Below, piece by piece: positions 1 to 12,660 of a DNA stretch of 64,000 nt (positions are counted from its first letter, which is position 1; each line of letters starts with the position of its first letter). Where the stretch lies: positions 23,774,431 through 23,838,430 of the forward strand of contig NC_043754.1 of assembly GCF_902148845.1 (NCBI RefSeq), read 5' to 3'. Both the position numbers and the translations under genes were made by a program. This DNA comes from Salarias fasciatus (lineage: Eukaryota; Chordata; Actinopteri; Blenniiformes; Blenniidae). Below the pieces are notes generated by a model. It had not been told where the DNA came from and did not search any database. It worked only from the letters and a program-made list of their open reading frames with translations.

Positions 1-3000
1 GCCAACCCAAGCCAATCAGAGGAAAGTGGGCTTTGTTTCCCGCCCGACCTGGGAGTGCTGCTGAGAATACGGAGCCTTTTTTCAAATGACAGCTGTTTTT
101 ATGGCTTAACCTTTTGCCTGTGGAAGCTCCGGGTGTGTCGGTTTTACTGCTCCCAGGAGGTAATGAGTGGCCAGAGCAGGCCTTGCTGCGTGGTTGATAG
201 GTGACCACACCGGACCGTAACACATACACAAACATGCTCTCTACTGCGTGCATGTGTGTGAGTGATTAGTGTGTGTGACTGGAAGGAGCGTGTGTCTGTG
301 GACGGAGACAGATGAAGACAGGAGAGGAACCATACCTGCTGTTTTCCATATATTCTGGGCTCCACCTGTGTTTACCTGATGTGTTGTGGATTTATGGCCG
401 GCCCTCTAACGTGACGTGATGCTTTTTATGGCAGAAACATGACCCATCTTTACTGGGTCACACGCTCAGTAAAATCTGAGTTAATGAGAAACCACACGAG
501 CTAAAAACATATTTTCCAGACGTGTGACTTGTGTGAACAAACTGTGCTCATCTGCTGCCTCTTAGTTTTTATTTTCATGCCATGACCGTGGTGAACAATA
601 GCGCCACAGTGCTTTGGACAAGGGCGTATCGATGAAGCTGGCACCGATCCCAACAGTTGATGGGCAGGTCAAACACTGGATAAGGAACCAGTCTGAGCCG
701 ACGCAGAGATGACACACAGATTGTACACATTGTCCTCTGTCAATGAGGAGAGAAAATCATTGAAAGGAGTCACAGACGTTCAGAACTGATTCACTGGGTC
801 AGAAATGCTCCACAGCTTGCTGCAGCCGGTGTTTTCTGTTCTCCCTCAAACTCAGGCAGATGTCAGCATCACACTTATTGACACACTTATCTTGAGATTG
901 TGTGTGTGTATGTGTGTGTGTGTGTGTGTGCACTTTATTATTAGTCATCTCTGTTTGCATTAAAAGAAAAGAGACTTACATAGCAACCATGATGAGGGGA
1001 AACTAATATTATTAAGTTTATTATGAGTTTAGGAAGTAAACATTTATTCATTTTATTCTTTACTGTGATTTCTGCACAAAGACCTTACTCAACAAGAAGT
1101 ATGTTAAAGTACATGCAGGTCAGTGTAACAGGAAACTAGATAATTATTTTTGATCTCCTGAAGCAGCATAAGCCAGAGAGAGAAACCATAGACAGCAATA
1201 AAAAGTAAACCAGATAAGCGATTAGATTAAACAATAATAAAAGGCTCAAGGCCTTGTTCATCTGCAGCGTTGGAGGCCACTACTTTCTGTTAACCTGTTT
1301 TCATGTTGCCCCTCGGTTTATGGATGCCAGGGTCTGCATTTTAATCACTCGGGAAACCGATTAATCATTAACTGACATCCATCTCCTGCAAAGCGAAACC
1401 TGAACATTATTAGGAGCGAGCAACCAAGGTTCAAATGTGTGAAAGAACCGTGAGGAGTGCACACACTGTATGTACCGCTGAGGTTAGCGAAATGAATTAA
1501 AAGCTGTTATAAGATTTATTAAAGCATACAAAGTTTCTCATTCAGATATTTTATTTTTTGTCTTGAAATTCCACTATTATCATCAATAACTTTTCTTTTT
1601 ATAACTTTCGCTTTATATTGTGTTTGTTTATATAGTATATGGGGCTCATAAATTTCCTACAGATGGCTGAAGACAGCAGGATATGTGAGATATATGATAA
1701 AAAACAAATTCTGAGTCAGCTCTTTCTCTTTTCCCTCATATGACCCAGTTTACACAATACTTGGCAGCTCTGAACCACAGGGAAAACTAAAAAATGAAGG
1801 CCACGAGTCAGAGCATGCAGAAACCTCTAAGTTATTTATGTAAAACGAAAACACAGATTGTGGATGACCCGGCTTGACCAGGAGTTGATTTCACTTGAAC
1901 AGCATTTATAAATACAGCTACTGAATTTTTTCCACGGATGTGAATTGGCTCAGTTCGGGGAGTTTTTTGCTGCACGGTTTCATCTCTGAAAAGAGCTGAT
2001 GAATGAGCCTCAGTTTATAGAAGGATTAGTGTTTCCCAGCTGTTTACTTCTCTGTGTGGCAGAGGATTTGCGAGAGCATACTAACAATCAATCTTTTATT
2101 ACAGGAAGACGGAAGTGCTGAGAACTTCTTCAGAGGACACAGATCAGTCGTCTGCCAAAGGAAGCTCTGATAGCGAATATACCTACAGTGAATCTGTGAT
2201 AACAACCAACGCACTGATCACAGTAACCTAAATACGGGAAGAGTTATAAAATGTCCTTCTTAGAGGAAGTTCTGAGGAGGATGGAATAATCCTGAAATAA
2301 GCAGCTCTCGTGATTGAGTTGTTGTCTTTCAGTGCTGAAAATGTGAAGCAGCTCTGACAGGTCGATTGATTTAGGAGATCTGCACAACAGTCAGATGCAA
2401 ATAAAGACAAGATTGTCCACCACCGACAGACCTGAAAGGGAAGTAGGTGTTCAATTTCAGATCTGCAAAGAGAACGAAAGCTGTTAAAGTCACAAAAACT
2501 GAATGTGAAACTTTACATAGTTGAGCCATGTTTATCTGGCGTGATTGACTGAAGTCTTCAGAAAAGACTCACGCACACATGGAAATACCTGAAAGGCTGT
2601 AAACAGTCCAATTTACAATCCAAAAAACAGAAAACAGTAGGATTCTCTGTCCACTGTCTCCAGACTTGTCTTTCAGAGAGCTGAGCCTGCCTCAGGAAAC
2701 ACAGGTGACTCGCATCCCGAGGTTGGTAGTTCATTACAGGGTTAACACACAGACTCAAGCAATCCAATTTTATCAATCAAATGTATTATTTATTTATTTA
2801 TTTATTTTTTTGACAGAGGAGGATGGTAACTCAAAGGTTCCACGCTGACAAGCAGGAAAGTTGTGCATCCGAACGACAGAAACTGAAACAGCTGCACCAA
2901 CCCCATTAAAGATAGCAGAGAAGTTCAACGACCCGTCCATCAAGGCGAGTGAGCGGCAGTAAAGTGTTGTAGAAACTGCTCACCTGACCGAGCCTCGTAA

Positions 3001-3341
3001 ACACGCTACACCCCACGTTTAAACACCGTAAACCAAATAAAAAGGCGCACACATACACATGCACACACAAACGTACACACACTCGCTTGTGTTTTGCTCA
3101 CGTCAGGAGATATTGCACTAACTTGCAAACTCTTACGTAGAGAATAACTTTTTAACTTTTCCAAACTATTTACTCATCTAATCCTAAAATGGATGTAACT
3201 CGAAAACACATTTTCCCTTTAGATTTGAATGATTAATGCTGTGAGGACTCAAATTTTGTCCCCACAATTAAGACGGATCCTTACATTGGGAGTGTGTTAA
3301 CAGGTCAGCATGCCCACAAAGTAGGTCAAACACACACATGC

Positions 3342-3344
<3 letters not shown>

Positions 3345-3397
<53 letters not shown>
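3345..3397. repeat. (CA)n microsatellite
   Basis: About 26 uninterrupted CA units. Its translation as Thr-His or Cys-Val repeats in overlapping frames is an artefact. Confidence 0.95.
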
Positions 3398-3398
<1 letters not shown>

Positions 3399-4056
3399 AC
3401 TTTAGTACTGGCTTTAATACTGGCTGAAGTCTGGATTTCCCCCCATCGGCCTGTCCTTCACTCACAAGCCTGTGCTCAGTTCTACAGTGAAAAGAGATTC
3501 AGTCTCTTTGTCTCTTTGAAGTGGTTTGATTTCCATGGATTCTTTGAGATTTATGGTTCTGTATGAACTGCAGTTAACAGCCAGTGAACGCCGGTTCAAG
3601 CTGCTGATGCCTTTTACCCTGCAGGAACTCTGTGTTTAGAATGAAGTTGTCGTTTTTAGGCAGTGTTGTTAAAATGTGCCAGAGGATCACCGGGATGTGA
3701 AAATGACTGGCCTGTCCGGACCGCTTGACTGCTGTAAGGTTCACTCCAGGATGACGGAAATGTTCCAGGATGGGCTGCCTCCCGTTGGACAGAGCGCGGC
3801 ACTGCAGGCAGGAGGAGGACCAAACTCCAGGCGGCCATGTTTTCCTTTCATGTCTGTGTGACAACAGTCAAAAGCCGGAAAATCCAGACCCGTCAGAGAC
3901 GCTGTTCATCGTCTCGCTCACTGTTCTTTGTTGCCGTTTGTTGCTCCGCCCGTCAGCAGCTTCACATCTAGTCCAAGCTGTTTTCCAATGGTCCTCTAAG
4001 GACAAGAACTTCCTGTATGTTCACACTTACAATCAGCCTTAAGTGTGACTTCCAGA

Positions 4057-4059
<3 letters not shown>

Positions 4060-4132
<73 letters not shown>
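4060..4132. repeat. (CA)n microsatellite
   Basis: About 36 uninterrupted CA units, the longest dinucleotide tract in the window and likely polymorphic in length. Confidence 0.95.
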
Positions 4133-4134
<2 letters not shown>

Positions 4135-5050
4135 TCTGAACATGACAGAGCTTTGCTTTGACCTCGACCTTTAGTTCAAAGACTCTTTTATGTCATTTTC
4201 TTTTTTGTCAGTGATTTATCTCTATGCTTCCAAGAAATTACGACACTTACATGCCTTTTTATTTCAATGAAACCAAAATCCTCCCCTTGAGTGGTGTTGT
4301 ACTTTTATCATACATTACTTTCTCAGCTACTTTAGCCCACAGTCTGTCATTGAGACACGAGACGGAAATCTGTTTTTTTAAGCTCAAACAGTTGAGCAAC
4401 AGCAGTCTGACGTTACATGAGTTTAGCCCGGTTACATTTCATCCGTAGCTTGAGAAGGCGTCACACAACAGCATCACTGCGGATGCGACCATATTAGTGC
4501 AGTCCAAAGCTTTCGTCAGAGGTTTGTTATTTGGAAGCGACAGAGTCACTCTCAGTACTCCACCCTCCTGCAGGTGAGGGGAATCTTGGGGGAGGGGGCA
4601 GACGGACGACAGGTGAACAATGATAAGTCTTTTTAACATTATGTTCAGGGTTCTTTTTTGATAAAATGGGTGTATTCATGCGGCTTGAGGAGTGAGTTTG
4701 GCTCGTTTTGCCACATGTGAAAGAGAGCGATGAGTGCTTTGTGTTAAACTGCTTCACACAGGGAAGGTAAACAGGTTATGGGCTGGTGGAGTTGTGCATG
4801 AGACCTGAAGAACAGGAGACTTGTGTTCCCTCCATGGCTCCTCCTCTTTCAGCCTTATGTAGCTGCTCTGCTGCGAACCCTCACTCATTCAGCTATCTTG
4901 TGTGATTGACAGAGCTCGCATCCGTCACAGACGCAGAGCGAACAGCCAGGGGGCCTCCAGCCACTCCAAGAGAGGATTTATATTACACAGAGACTGTCTC
5001 TGACAAGAGGAAGACCTTTGACCTGAAGAAACTCAGAGGAGAAAACCACA

Positions 5051-5695
5051 ATGGTGTCTGCTGGTTTCCAGATTCTGGGTGCCGCTCTGGGGATCCTGGG
5101 CTGGATTGGCGCCATCATCGTGTGCGCCCTTCCCATGTGGAAGGTCACCGCTTTCATCGGCAGCAACATCGTCACGGCGCAGACGTCCTGGGAGGGCATC
5201 TGGATGAGCTGCGTGGTCCAGAGCACCGGCCAGATGCAGTGTAAGGTCTACGACTCCATGCTGGCCCTCAGCTCGGACCTGCAGGCCGCCCGGGCCCTGA
5301 TGATCATCTCCATCATCGTGGGCGTCATGGCCATCCTGCTTGCCGTCGCCGGTGGGAAATGCACCAACTGTGTGGAGGACGAAACGTCCAAAGCCAAGGT
5401 GGGCATCGCAGCTGGGGTCATGTTCATCATCGCCGGGATCCTCTGCCTCGTTCCCGTCTGCTGGTCGGCCCACACCATCATCCGAGACTTCAACAACCCG
5501 CTTGTGGTCAGCGCCCAGAAGAGAGAGCTGGGAGCGGCGCTCTACATCGGCTGGGGAGCCGGTGCCTTGATGCTGATCGGTGGGGCCATGCTTTGCAGCA
5601 ACTGCCCTTCCAAAGACGAGGAACCCTACACTGCCAGGTACAAAGCTGCCCGGTCCGAGGCGTCCGCTCCGAACTCTGACAAAGCTTTCGTCTGA
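5051..5695 (+). CDS. Claudin, claudin-3/4 type, 214 aa
   Basis: A single-exon claudin, a tight-junction protein that spans the plasma membrane four times and seals or selectively opens the paracellular space. TM1 lies at about residues 8-28, the first extracellular loop at 29-80, TM2 at 81-101, TM3 at 117-137, the second loop at 140-160 and TM4 at 161-183. The claudin signature is present: W30, G49-x-W51, C54 and C64. Position 50 is Ile where most claudins have Leu. The 30-residue tail ends in Phe-Val, close to the usual Tyr-Val PDZ-binding end. The first ATG of the claudin frame was chosen because the protein then starts MVSAG, as in the family. An AATAAA at 6022-6027 is the likely polyadenylation signal. 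The exact vertebrate orthologue is not resolved. Confidence 0.96.
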   Translation: MVSAGFQILGAALGILGWIGAIIVCALPMWKVTAFIGSNIVTAQTSWEGIWMSCVVQSTGQMQCKVYDSMLALSSDLQAARALMIISIIVGVMAILLAVAGGKCTNCVEDETSKAKVGIAAGVMFIIAGILCLVPVCWSAHTIIRDFNNPLVVSAQKRELGAALYIGWGAGALMLIGGAMLCSNCPSKDEEPYTARYKAARSEASAPNSDKAFV

Positions 5696-5699
5696 TAGC

Positions 5700-7290
5700 G
5701 CTCCAGTAAACAAGACCCTCCAGGAAGCAGCATTTGTGGGACAGAAACACTGTTGGCACTGTGTGTTGAAACTTCAGGATCTGACTCGGTGAAAAAGCTT
5801 CTCCTCATGAGAGTGTCGATGGCACAAGAGGAACCACGCCCAAAGGAGAAAACCTGTTTTAAATGCTTAATCCATGTTTTTATGTCCTGAATGAATATCA
5901 CTTAACCTCTTCTTGTTACTACATTATTCTGTTGTTTTTGTTTTTTATGCTCACCTGTGGTTATGTGGATTGTCTTTATGAACTATGTGTATGAATCTCA
6001 TCATGTGCCAGTTTTACTGTAAATAAATATTTTTTATTATTTGTGGATCTGACCTACTTGTCTTTGTACTTCATTTTCACACAGCACAACATATTGATCG
6101 GTCTCAAAATTACACCACACAATGCTGCATCGATTTACTCAACTATAATGTATTTACAGTTTGGACCATCCTGTTTTTACACAGTTTCTGATGCATGGGT
6201 GTTCTATTATCCTCCAAACAAGGATCCCTTCAAGAGAAAAAGAAAAACCACCCCAACGGTATTTGAGAGGTGTCTATTGTCTGACTTTCCTGTTAATCAG
6301 GTTTAGGTGCGGCCAATGGGGAAAAAAAGAAAAGAACAAGATGGCTGGAAACCTGTCTTCGTTCAAACTGTGAGCCTACAGGCAAAGGTATTTGCACTTT
6401 GTGTGGACTCCAAACATGGGGTGGGAAGACCAGAGCGTTTTGATTATGATGAGATTTAGACTGTCGCCCCAGTTTTCATGAAGTCGAAACTTACTCAAAC
6501 ACTGCATCAACCTGGAGTTAACCCAGTTCTTAAACTTCTGACAGACGGATAGCAGAATAACCTCTTCCTATCTGTTGCATCAAAATGCAAATTGTCATGT
6601 GGAGTCCATGTCTTATGCTGAATTCTCCTTACAAATCTTTAAATTTCCTCAAGTAAAGCTCCATAGCAGCCATGAGCTATCGCACACTCATTCATTTATT
6701 TTACCAAGGTGCTCTACTTTCTAAAATCAGATAGCGAGGTTGCCTTGGTTTGTCTTTGCATGTTTTTTTTCTTATTCTCATCATTCAGGGTGAAGTCATA
6801 ATGTGAAGAAGATCTGATTGTGTTTTTACTGCTCTTGCTTGAGCTGAACACAGTGAAAAAGAAACCCTCAAGTTTCATGTGAATGTTTGCACAAGGGTTT
6901 GAGCTGACCTGTGTGTGTGTGTGTGTGTGTGCGCGAGTGTGTGTGTAAGCACAGCTGGGATGGAAGGCTATTGTTTCCCATCTTAAAGCCTTGCTTTAGG
7001 TAACAAAGCCTGTATGCCTGTGAACAATGAAAAGAGAGAGAACAAGGGTCGTGGATATCAGTTCTCAGTTTCCCCTCTTTGTCCAGGGAGCACAGAAACT
7101 CCACCCTGAGAGTTAGAACCACAACAGCAGGCATTTATCTTCTCACAGTCGGACCTCAGCGCCTCACAGCGCAGTAAACATCCTCAGCTCGGTACGGCGG
7201 CGGCGATTTATCAAACCAGTAAACCCAGCAGTGTTTCATTTCCAGAGAGTTTAATGAATGTTTCTTTGTTCCAGTTTCTCGTGCAGAAGT
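5700..7290. other. 3' UTR and spacer between claudins
   Basis: From 5696 to about 6045 this is the 3' UTR of the preceding claudin, with AATAAA at 6022-6027. The rest is unique-looking spacer with a short (GT)n tract near 6911-6930. I see no gene. The bases just before 7313 must carry the leader of the next claudin; a pyrimidine run ending in CAG just before about 7285 could be a splice acceptor of a 5' UTR exon. Confidence 0.55.
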
Positions 7291-7312
7291 TTGCGGCAGC
7301 AGGTGCGCAGCC

Positions 7313-7948
7313 ATGGCTTCACAGGGCCTTCAGATCATGGGCGTGCTGCTGGCCTTCGTCGGCTGGCTGGGAACGATCATCACCTGCGCTCTGCCCATGT
7401 GGAGGGTCACCGCTTTCGTCGGGGCCAACATCGTGACGGCCCAGGTGATCTGGGAGGGCCTGTGGATGACCTGCGTGGTGCAGAGCACGGGCCAGATGCA
7501 GTGTAAGGTGTACGACTCCATGCTGGCGCTGCCCCAGGACCTGCAGGCCGCCCGGGCCATGGTGATCATCTCCGTGATCGTCGGGGTGTTCGGCGTCCTC
7601 ATGGCCGTAGTCGGGGGGAAGTGCACCAACTGCATGGAGGACGAGGTGGCCAAAGCCAAAGCCTGCATCGTGTCCGGAGTGATCTTCATCATCGCCGCTT
7701 TGCTGATCATGATTCCGGTGTCGTGGTCGGCCCACGCCGTCATCAGGGACTTTTATAACCCCCTGGTGACGGCGGCTCAGAGGCGGGAGCTGGGAGCCGC
7801 TCTGTACATCGGGTGGGGCGCGGCGGGGCTGCTGCTGCTGGGGGGGGGCCTGCTGTGCAACAACTGCCCCCCGAAAGACGGCAGACCCTACATACCCGCC
7901 AAGTTTGTCCCGGCAAGAACCGCATCATCAAATGTGGACTATGTGTGA
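7313..7948 (+). CDS. Claudin, claudin-3/4 type, 211 aa
   Basis: A single-exon claudin on the same strand as its upstream neighbour. The first loop has W30, W47-x-G-L-W51, C54 and C64. The second loop carries the family segment around FYNPLV, followed by a [14 protein letters not shown] stretch leading into TM4. The tail ends in Asp-Tyr-Val, a canonical claudin PDZ-binding end expected to bind ZO-family scaffolds. GC content is high through the coding region compared with the AT-rich flanks, as for the other claudins here. An AATAAA near 8797-8802 is the likely polyadenylation signal, giving an 850-base 3' UTR. Orthology within the 3/4/6/9 group cannot be settled by eye. Confidence 0.96.
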   Translation: MASQGLQIMGVLLAFVGWLGTIITCALPMWRVTAFVGANIVTAQVIWEGLWMTCVVQSTGQMQCKVYDSMLALPQDLQAARAMVIISVIVGVFGVLMAVVGGKCTNCMEDEVAKAKACIVSGVIFIIAALLIMIPVSWSAHAVIRDFYNPLVTAAQRRELGAALYIGWGAAGLLLLGGGLLCNNCPPKDGRPYIPAKFVPARTASSNVDYV

Positions 7949-7999
7949 GTCTGAAAAGGTTTTTTTTTTCAATTTTCTGTGTGAAAAATGCAAAAAGAT

Positions 8000-9900
8000 T
8001 AATTCCTTAATGCTCAGGATTTTCACTCATAAGGCCAAGTTTGATTTTTTTTCCCACAATTTTCTACACTTTATTGAAGGTTTGGCTGTTTAAAAACATT
8101 TCCTTTCCTTGAATTTTAATGTGAATCCTTTTTTATGATTGTTATTCATTTGTGTAAATAGATCTGAAATGAAGTGAAATCATGCTTCTCATCTTAGTTA
8201 CTTTATGACATTTATGTTCAGCATGACCCACAGTGAAGTTTCTGTCACACATCCATCAAATTGCCTCCAAAGTTAGTTTTACACACCTTGATCCTTGGCT
8301 TTAATTCATGAAGAGTAAGGTTTGGTATTTACTCAAAAACACCTTCAAATTCACTTTATGAAGCCTTTTAAAGAACAGACAAAGAAATGAATCTTGGATA
8401 TTTAAATACAGCGTATGATTAAGGTTAAATAAAACAGCTTAGGCCACACTGTGTTTTGTTAAGATAAACATGTATGCTGCTTTTCCAAAGGTAACCAGTA
8501 TCATTAGGAGCAAACGTTTTGGTCAGAAAATGACTGTAGTTATTAGATTTAGAAGCTATTATTATTATTAAAATGCATGCCAGTGAGTTTCTTGCATGGC
8601 GTATTTTTTGTCCGTAGGAGAAAATGAAAACAGTTTTTTTTTTTTTTTATAGCTTTCTATTTTTCTGAGTTTGTCACAAACACCCTCTTGATCGGCTGCA
8701 TTAAAGCTCAATTTAATAATTGAAAATACACATGGAATCGTTTATTTGATGGCGTACTGATGACTGTCAGACTTCCTGTTGTCCTTGAAATGTCAGAAAT
8801 AAAGCTTCTTTATTCGTACTCCTGCTTCTTTTATTTTTTTTGCCTGCAGGCTCACTGTAAGGAAACTCTGCTTCTCACCAGCGTCTCATGACAAAATGTG
8901 CAGGAATCCACGGGAGTTGACCCATGAGACTTTGCTGTATCTGGCTGAGATGTTTGCCATGCTGTAATCAACGGCTCTATTATCAGGGAGCTGATTTACA
9001 GTGTCTTTATCCAGCAAAATGGATGTCCGTGTCAGAGACAACACTGCGCTGTGTATGCTTGGATTCATGTTGCTAAGGAGCTGTTTTATATCTAGAGAGA
9101 ATGGATATTTACACTTTGGTCAGTGAGCGCACATCTGCCAAGTCCTGCCAGCACCATTTATCCTGCTCCTCTTTAATGGTTTTCTCTTTGTGTTCGCATT
9201 TTCGGTTGAACCCAGTCTGACGAGAGGAACAGTACAGCTCTGTAACTTTTAACCATTGTTCAGCTGAACTGAGCAGTCTGACTTTTTGCAAAAAGCAACA
9301 ACAGTGCTGAAAAAATTGTGGTATACAGAATTTATCCCAAACATCTCAAGCAGCCAGGATAAAATTAGGAATGAATTTGAAACCCACAGATGAATCTGAA
9401 TCTTTTTGCTTTATTTTAATTAACCTGATGTGCCTACAATACACACTCTTCCTTTGAGACAAGCAACAACTAACAGTACATGAGTTTACCTTTATCATCA
9501 TCTTTAAGCAGAGTCGTTAATAAAGATGATTTTTTTTCTCTTCTTCTAAATGAACTATTTTAAATTATACACACAGAGCTGATGAGAAAATATCCTTTAT
9601 TTTCTGAATTTTAAAACACTGGAAATGAGGAATAACCATCACAAACAAAACATTCCTCTGAAGTTCTTTCTGTTACAGAGTTTATCACAAAAACATCAGA
9701 AGAATTCAAATGAATACGGAAGTCATCATACAAAAGGCATCAGAACTACAGCGGCGCTGCGTGGGTCCAGCGTACCTTTGGGTTTCAGGTACCCTTCTGA
9801 AACAGGAGATCACAGAGTGTTAGTCAGAAGCTGTTAGTCAGAATGCAAATCTAAACTTGATCAGCCACTCGATTGGGCTGCATGTGAAGTCGAGTCCTGA
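8000..9900. other. 3' UTR and spacer between convergent claudins
   Basis: The left part is the long 3' UTR of the + strand claudin and the right part that of the - strand claudin. The genes therefore converge here. I see no further gene. Confidence 0.5.
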
Positions 9901-9934
9901 ATGGCGCGTGCTGCCTCTAACGTGTTGCAGCAGT

Positions 9935-10567
9935 TCAGACAAATTCCTTTCCGGGCGTTGTGGACTTTGGTGGGGAGTATTTTGCCCCGCTGTAGTGGTC
10001 TCTCCTCGCTGGGCACTGACAGCAGAGGAGAGCGCCGCCGATCAGAAGCAGTCCCGCTGCTCCCCAGCCCATGTACAAGCAGGCGCCCAGCTCTCTCCTC
10101 TGAGCATCGGGCACCGCGGGGTTGTAGAAGTCCTTGATGATGTTGTTGGCGGGCAGAGAAACGGTCACAAGACACAAAGCTCCACTCAGGATGAAGAAAA
10201 CGCCCGCGGCGATGGCCACTCGCGCTTTGGCCGCTTTGTCTCCGACGCAGGTGGTGCACTTTCCCCCGACGACGGACAGGAGCAGGCCGAAGAGAGAGGA
10301 GAGGATGGCGATGACCACCATGGCCCGGGCCGCCTGCAGGTCCGGAGGCAGAGCCAGCAGCGAGTCGTACACCTTGCACTGCATCTGACCCGTGCTCTGC
10401 ACCACGCAGGTCATCCACAGTCCTTCCCAGATGGTCTGAGCCACCACGATGTTGTTGCCGATGAAAGCGGACACCTTCCACAGGGGCAGCATGCAGATCA
10501 GTATGTTTCCGATCCAGCCGAGCACTGCAAGCCCGACGCCCAGAATCTGCAGCCCTAAAGACGCCAT
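9935..10567 (-). CDS. Claudin, claudin-3/4/6/9 type, 210 aa, only minus-strand member
   Basis: A single-exon claudin, the only one in the cluster on the minus strand. It keeps the first-loop signature (W30, GLW at 49-51, C54, C64) and the FYNP element of the second loop. It differs from its neighbours just after TM3, where the usual S-W-[ST]-A is Ser-Leu-Pro-Ala, so a tryptophan kept by most relatives is absent. The tail ends in Glu-Phe-Val, compatible with PDZ binding. A TATA element sits about 90 bases before the ATG, and a reverse-strand AATAAA at 9597-9602 may end the transcript. It diverges from the claudin at 12001, about 1.4 kb away. Confidence 0.96.
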   Translation of the reverse strand: MASLGLQILGVGLAVLGWIGNILICMLPLWKVSAFIGNNIVVAQTIWEGLWMTCVVQSTGQMQCKVYDSLLALPPDLQAARAMVVIAILSSLFGLLLSVVGGKCTTCVGDKAAKARVAIAAGVFFILSGALCLVTVSLPANNIIKDFYNPAVPDAQRRELGACLYMGWGAAGLLLIGGALLCCQCPARRDHYSGAKYSPPKSTTPGKEFV

Positions 10568-10657
10568 CGCCGTTTGCTCTGGTTCCTCTTTTCTCTCTAG
10601 CTGTGGCTGTGCTCTTCTTGTGGGTGCCTACTGAAAAATTCTCTTGCTGTGGAGACG

Positions 10658-10664
10658 TTTTATA
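10658..10664 (-). promoter_or_regulatory. TATA box of the minus-strand claudin
   Basis: Read on the minus strand the sequence is TATAAAA, about 91 bases before the ATG at 10567. This leaves room for a 5' UTR of about 60 bases. Confidence 0.6.
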
Positions 10665-11204
10665 TGACGTACAGATGCCCCCATGTCACCCCCTCCTGCC
10701 CCTCTCCTCCGTCCTGTGGGTGGGCTTGGCTCCATTGGTCAGATATAAACATCTATCATGCAGCCTTTAAGTTCAGTGGCGTCTCTCCCACAAAGAGGCC
10801 CTCCAGTGCCCCAGCAGAGCTCAGAGAAAGAAAGGCTGCTTTAATGGTGCAGCTCAATCAAAGACGTCCACAACTCAGACATAAAAGCGGCATGAAATTA
10901 CAGAAAAAAAGCATAAAGCCACATCCTTGAGAGTTTTTTCCAAAATCGTTGTAAAACAAAACTATTGTAATGGTGAGAGCAGATAGAAAGGGTCACAAAT
11001 AACAAAAATATTTATTTGGTTTAAACTAAACTAAACAAGTCAGTCATGCTGCAACATAATCTGAGGCCACAGTTAAATTATGGCAGCAGGGCAAAAACAA
11101 GAAATGGTAAAACCTCTTTAGAAAACTTTCATAAGTCCATCATTCACCTTCATAAAGACTCACTCACGGACACTGAATGATATGCAAGCATTTTATCTCC
11201 TACT

Positions 11205-11440
11205 TGATCCAGCTGAGGCTTGTAGGGCGCTGACTCTCTCCCCAGCTGACTTTGGGTGAGGGCAGATTACACCCCGGTCATCAGGGCACACAGGTTCATA
11301 ATCACACCTATCAATTAACCTCAAGCAGATATCTATGAACTGTGGAAGGAAACCAGATTACCTAGAGGAAGTCATGGAAACTTGGATTTGCACAGAGAGT
11401 GTTTCCACTGTGAGGCAACACTATACCGCTGTGCAGCCAC
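11205..11440 (+). repeat. Degenerate teleost interspersed repeat, LINE/SINE tail type
   Basis: The order of short blocks (cagctgac, a gap, a caattaacct block, then a ggaaacc block) matches a very common fish repeat that I know only by pattern. A related copy lies at about 16906-17135. It is heavily decayed and probably old. Confidence 0.45.
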
Positions 11441-11891
11441 CTGCTGGTGCTGTGCAGCTGGAACACTGCACAACACCAATTCACCTGCTGATCACAGCAG
11501 AAGAACCCAGATAACTGCAAGATCAATGCACATTAATGTTTTTTCAGAGAAATAAAACCATCAGTGCTAATTACTCCACAAGAACTTCCACAGCTCTCTA
11601 TTTCATGTTTATTGAAAGATCCATATGAGTGTGAAAGTAATGAAAACATAAATATATAGAATCTAAATGTCAAGATAATTGAGTTTCATTCAAGTCATCA
11701 CAAGCACAGAAATGCACTAATCTCAATACAATGTAATTAGATGACCTTTTTTTTGTTTAATTTAACTTGACGTTATTTTATTTATCTGTGACTGTAATCA
11801 ATGAAAACACTTTCAGGTGACGCAGCGCTCCACCAGAGAGCCAGAGCCACTGAATGACCACAGGTGTTTCCCATTAGGGGGATTGGAAACA

Positions 11892-11926
11892 GCCAATCAG
11901 AAACCATGCCACCATGTGGATATAAA
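11892..11926 (+). promoter_or_regulatory. CCAAT and TATA boxes of the claudin at 12001
   Basis: A CCAAT box (AGCCAATCAG, from 11891) precedes a TATAAA at 11921-11926 by about 25 bases. The ATG follows 75 bases after the TATA box, so transcription probably starts near 11950. Confidence 0.7.
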
Positions 11927-12000
11927 CCCAGCAGGAGAGCCCTGCCTTCAGTTGATTTGTGAAGAGCACTGGACTTCTCTTGCACCTCGACTGAGACGAC

Positions 12001-12660
12001 ATGGCGTCCGCAGGTCTCCAGATTCTCGCCGTTGCTTTGGCCTGCATCGGATTTTTGGGCGACATCATTATCTGCGCCCTGCCCATGTGGAAGGTGACCG
12101 CCTTCATCGGGAGCAACATTGTGACGGCGCAGACCTTCTGGGAGGGCCTCTGGATGAATTGTGTGAAGCAGAGCACTGGACAGATGCAGTGCAAGGTGTA
12201 CGACTCCATGCTGGCGCTGCCTCCGGACCTGCAGGCGGCTCGGGCCCTGGTGGTGATCTCCATCCTGGTGGTGTTCGTAGGAATCCTGCTCGCCGTGGCC
12301 GGGGGGAACTGCACCAACTGCATCGAGGACGAGGCGTCGAAGAGGAAGGTAGCAGTTGTGGCTGGGGTCTTGATCGCCATTGGCGGGATCCTGTGCTTGA
12401 TCCCCGTCTGCTGGTCTGCTCATGCGATCATCCGGACCTTCTACAACCCCATTATGACCGACCCGCAGAGGAGGGAGCTGGGAGCGTCGCTGTTCATCGG
12501 CTGGGGGTCGGCAGGTCTTCTGCTGATCGGAGGAGGACTTCTGATGTCTCACCTCTGCTGCCAGGACCAGAGAAAGGACGACCGGTACCCCTACAGGGCC
12601 CACTACGTGAAGTCTGGCCCACCGTCCAGCTCCGGACCAAGTGTGAATGCCTATGTGTGA
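12001..12660 (+). CDS. Claudin, claudin-3/4/5 type, 219 aa
   Basis: A single-exon claudin with a clear CCAAT/TATA promoter directly upstream. The protein starts MASAGLQIL, has W30, W47-x-G-L-W51, C54 and C64 in the first loop, and FYNP in the second. In the first loop the usual C-V-V-Q is Cys-Val-Lys-Gln, adding a positive charge in the region that sets paracellular charge selectivity in claudins; an effect on selectivity is inference. The tail of about 35 residues has a CC pair just after TM4, possibly palmitoylated as in other claudins, and ends in Ala-Tyr-Val for PDZ binding. AATAAA lies at 12751-12756, only about 90 bases after the stop. Confidence 0.96.
   Translation: MASAGLQILAVALACIGFLGDIIICALPMWKVTAFIGSNIVTAQTFWEGLWMNCVKQSTGQMQCKVYDSMLALPPDLQAARALVVISILVVFVGILLAVAGGNCTNCIEDEASKRKVAVVAGVLIAIGGILCLIPVCWSAHAIIRTFYNPIMTDPQRRELGASLFIGWGSAGLLLIGGGLLMSHLCCQDQRKDDRYPYRAHYVKSGPPSSSGPSVNAYV

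Larger units (their letters stand above)
1..4900. other. Intergenic region, no gene recognised
   Basis: I see no convincing coding exon on either strand; the open frames are short and resemble no family I know. The stretch holds three dinucleotide microsatellites (about 903-931, 3345-3397 and 4060-4132) and a short TTTA run near 2788-2811. The last few hundred bases probably contain the promoter and 5' leader of the claudin gene that starts at 5051. Confidence 0.6.

Noticed and set aside
3294-3566. Open frames through the (CA)n tract
   Set aside because: They are translations of a microsatellite.
5033-5713. Long antisense frame across the claudin at 5051
   Set aside because: GC-rich third positions of claudins open the opposite strand; the same happens at most claudins in the window. 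No independent gene signals.
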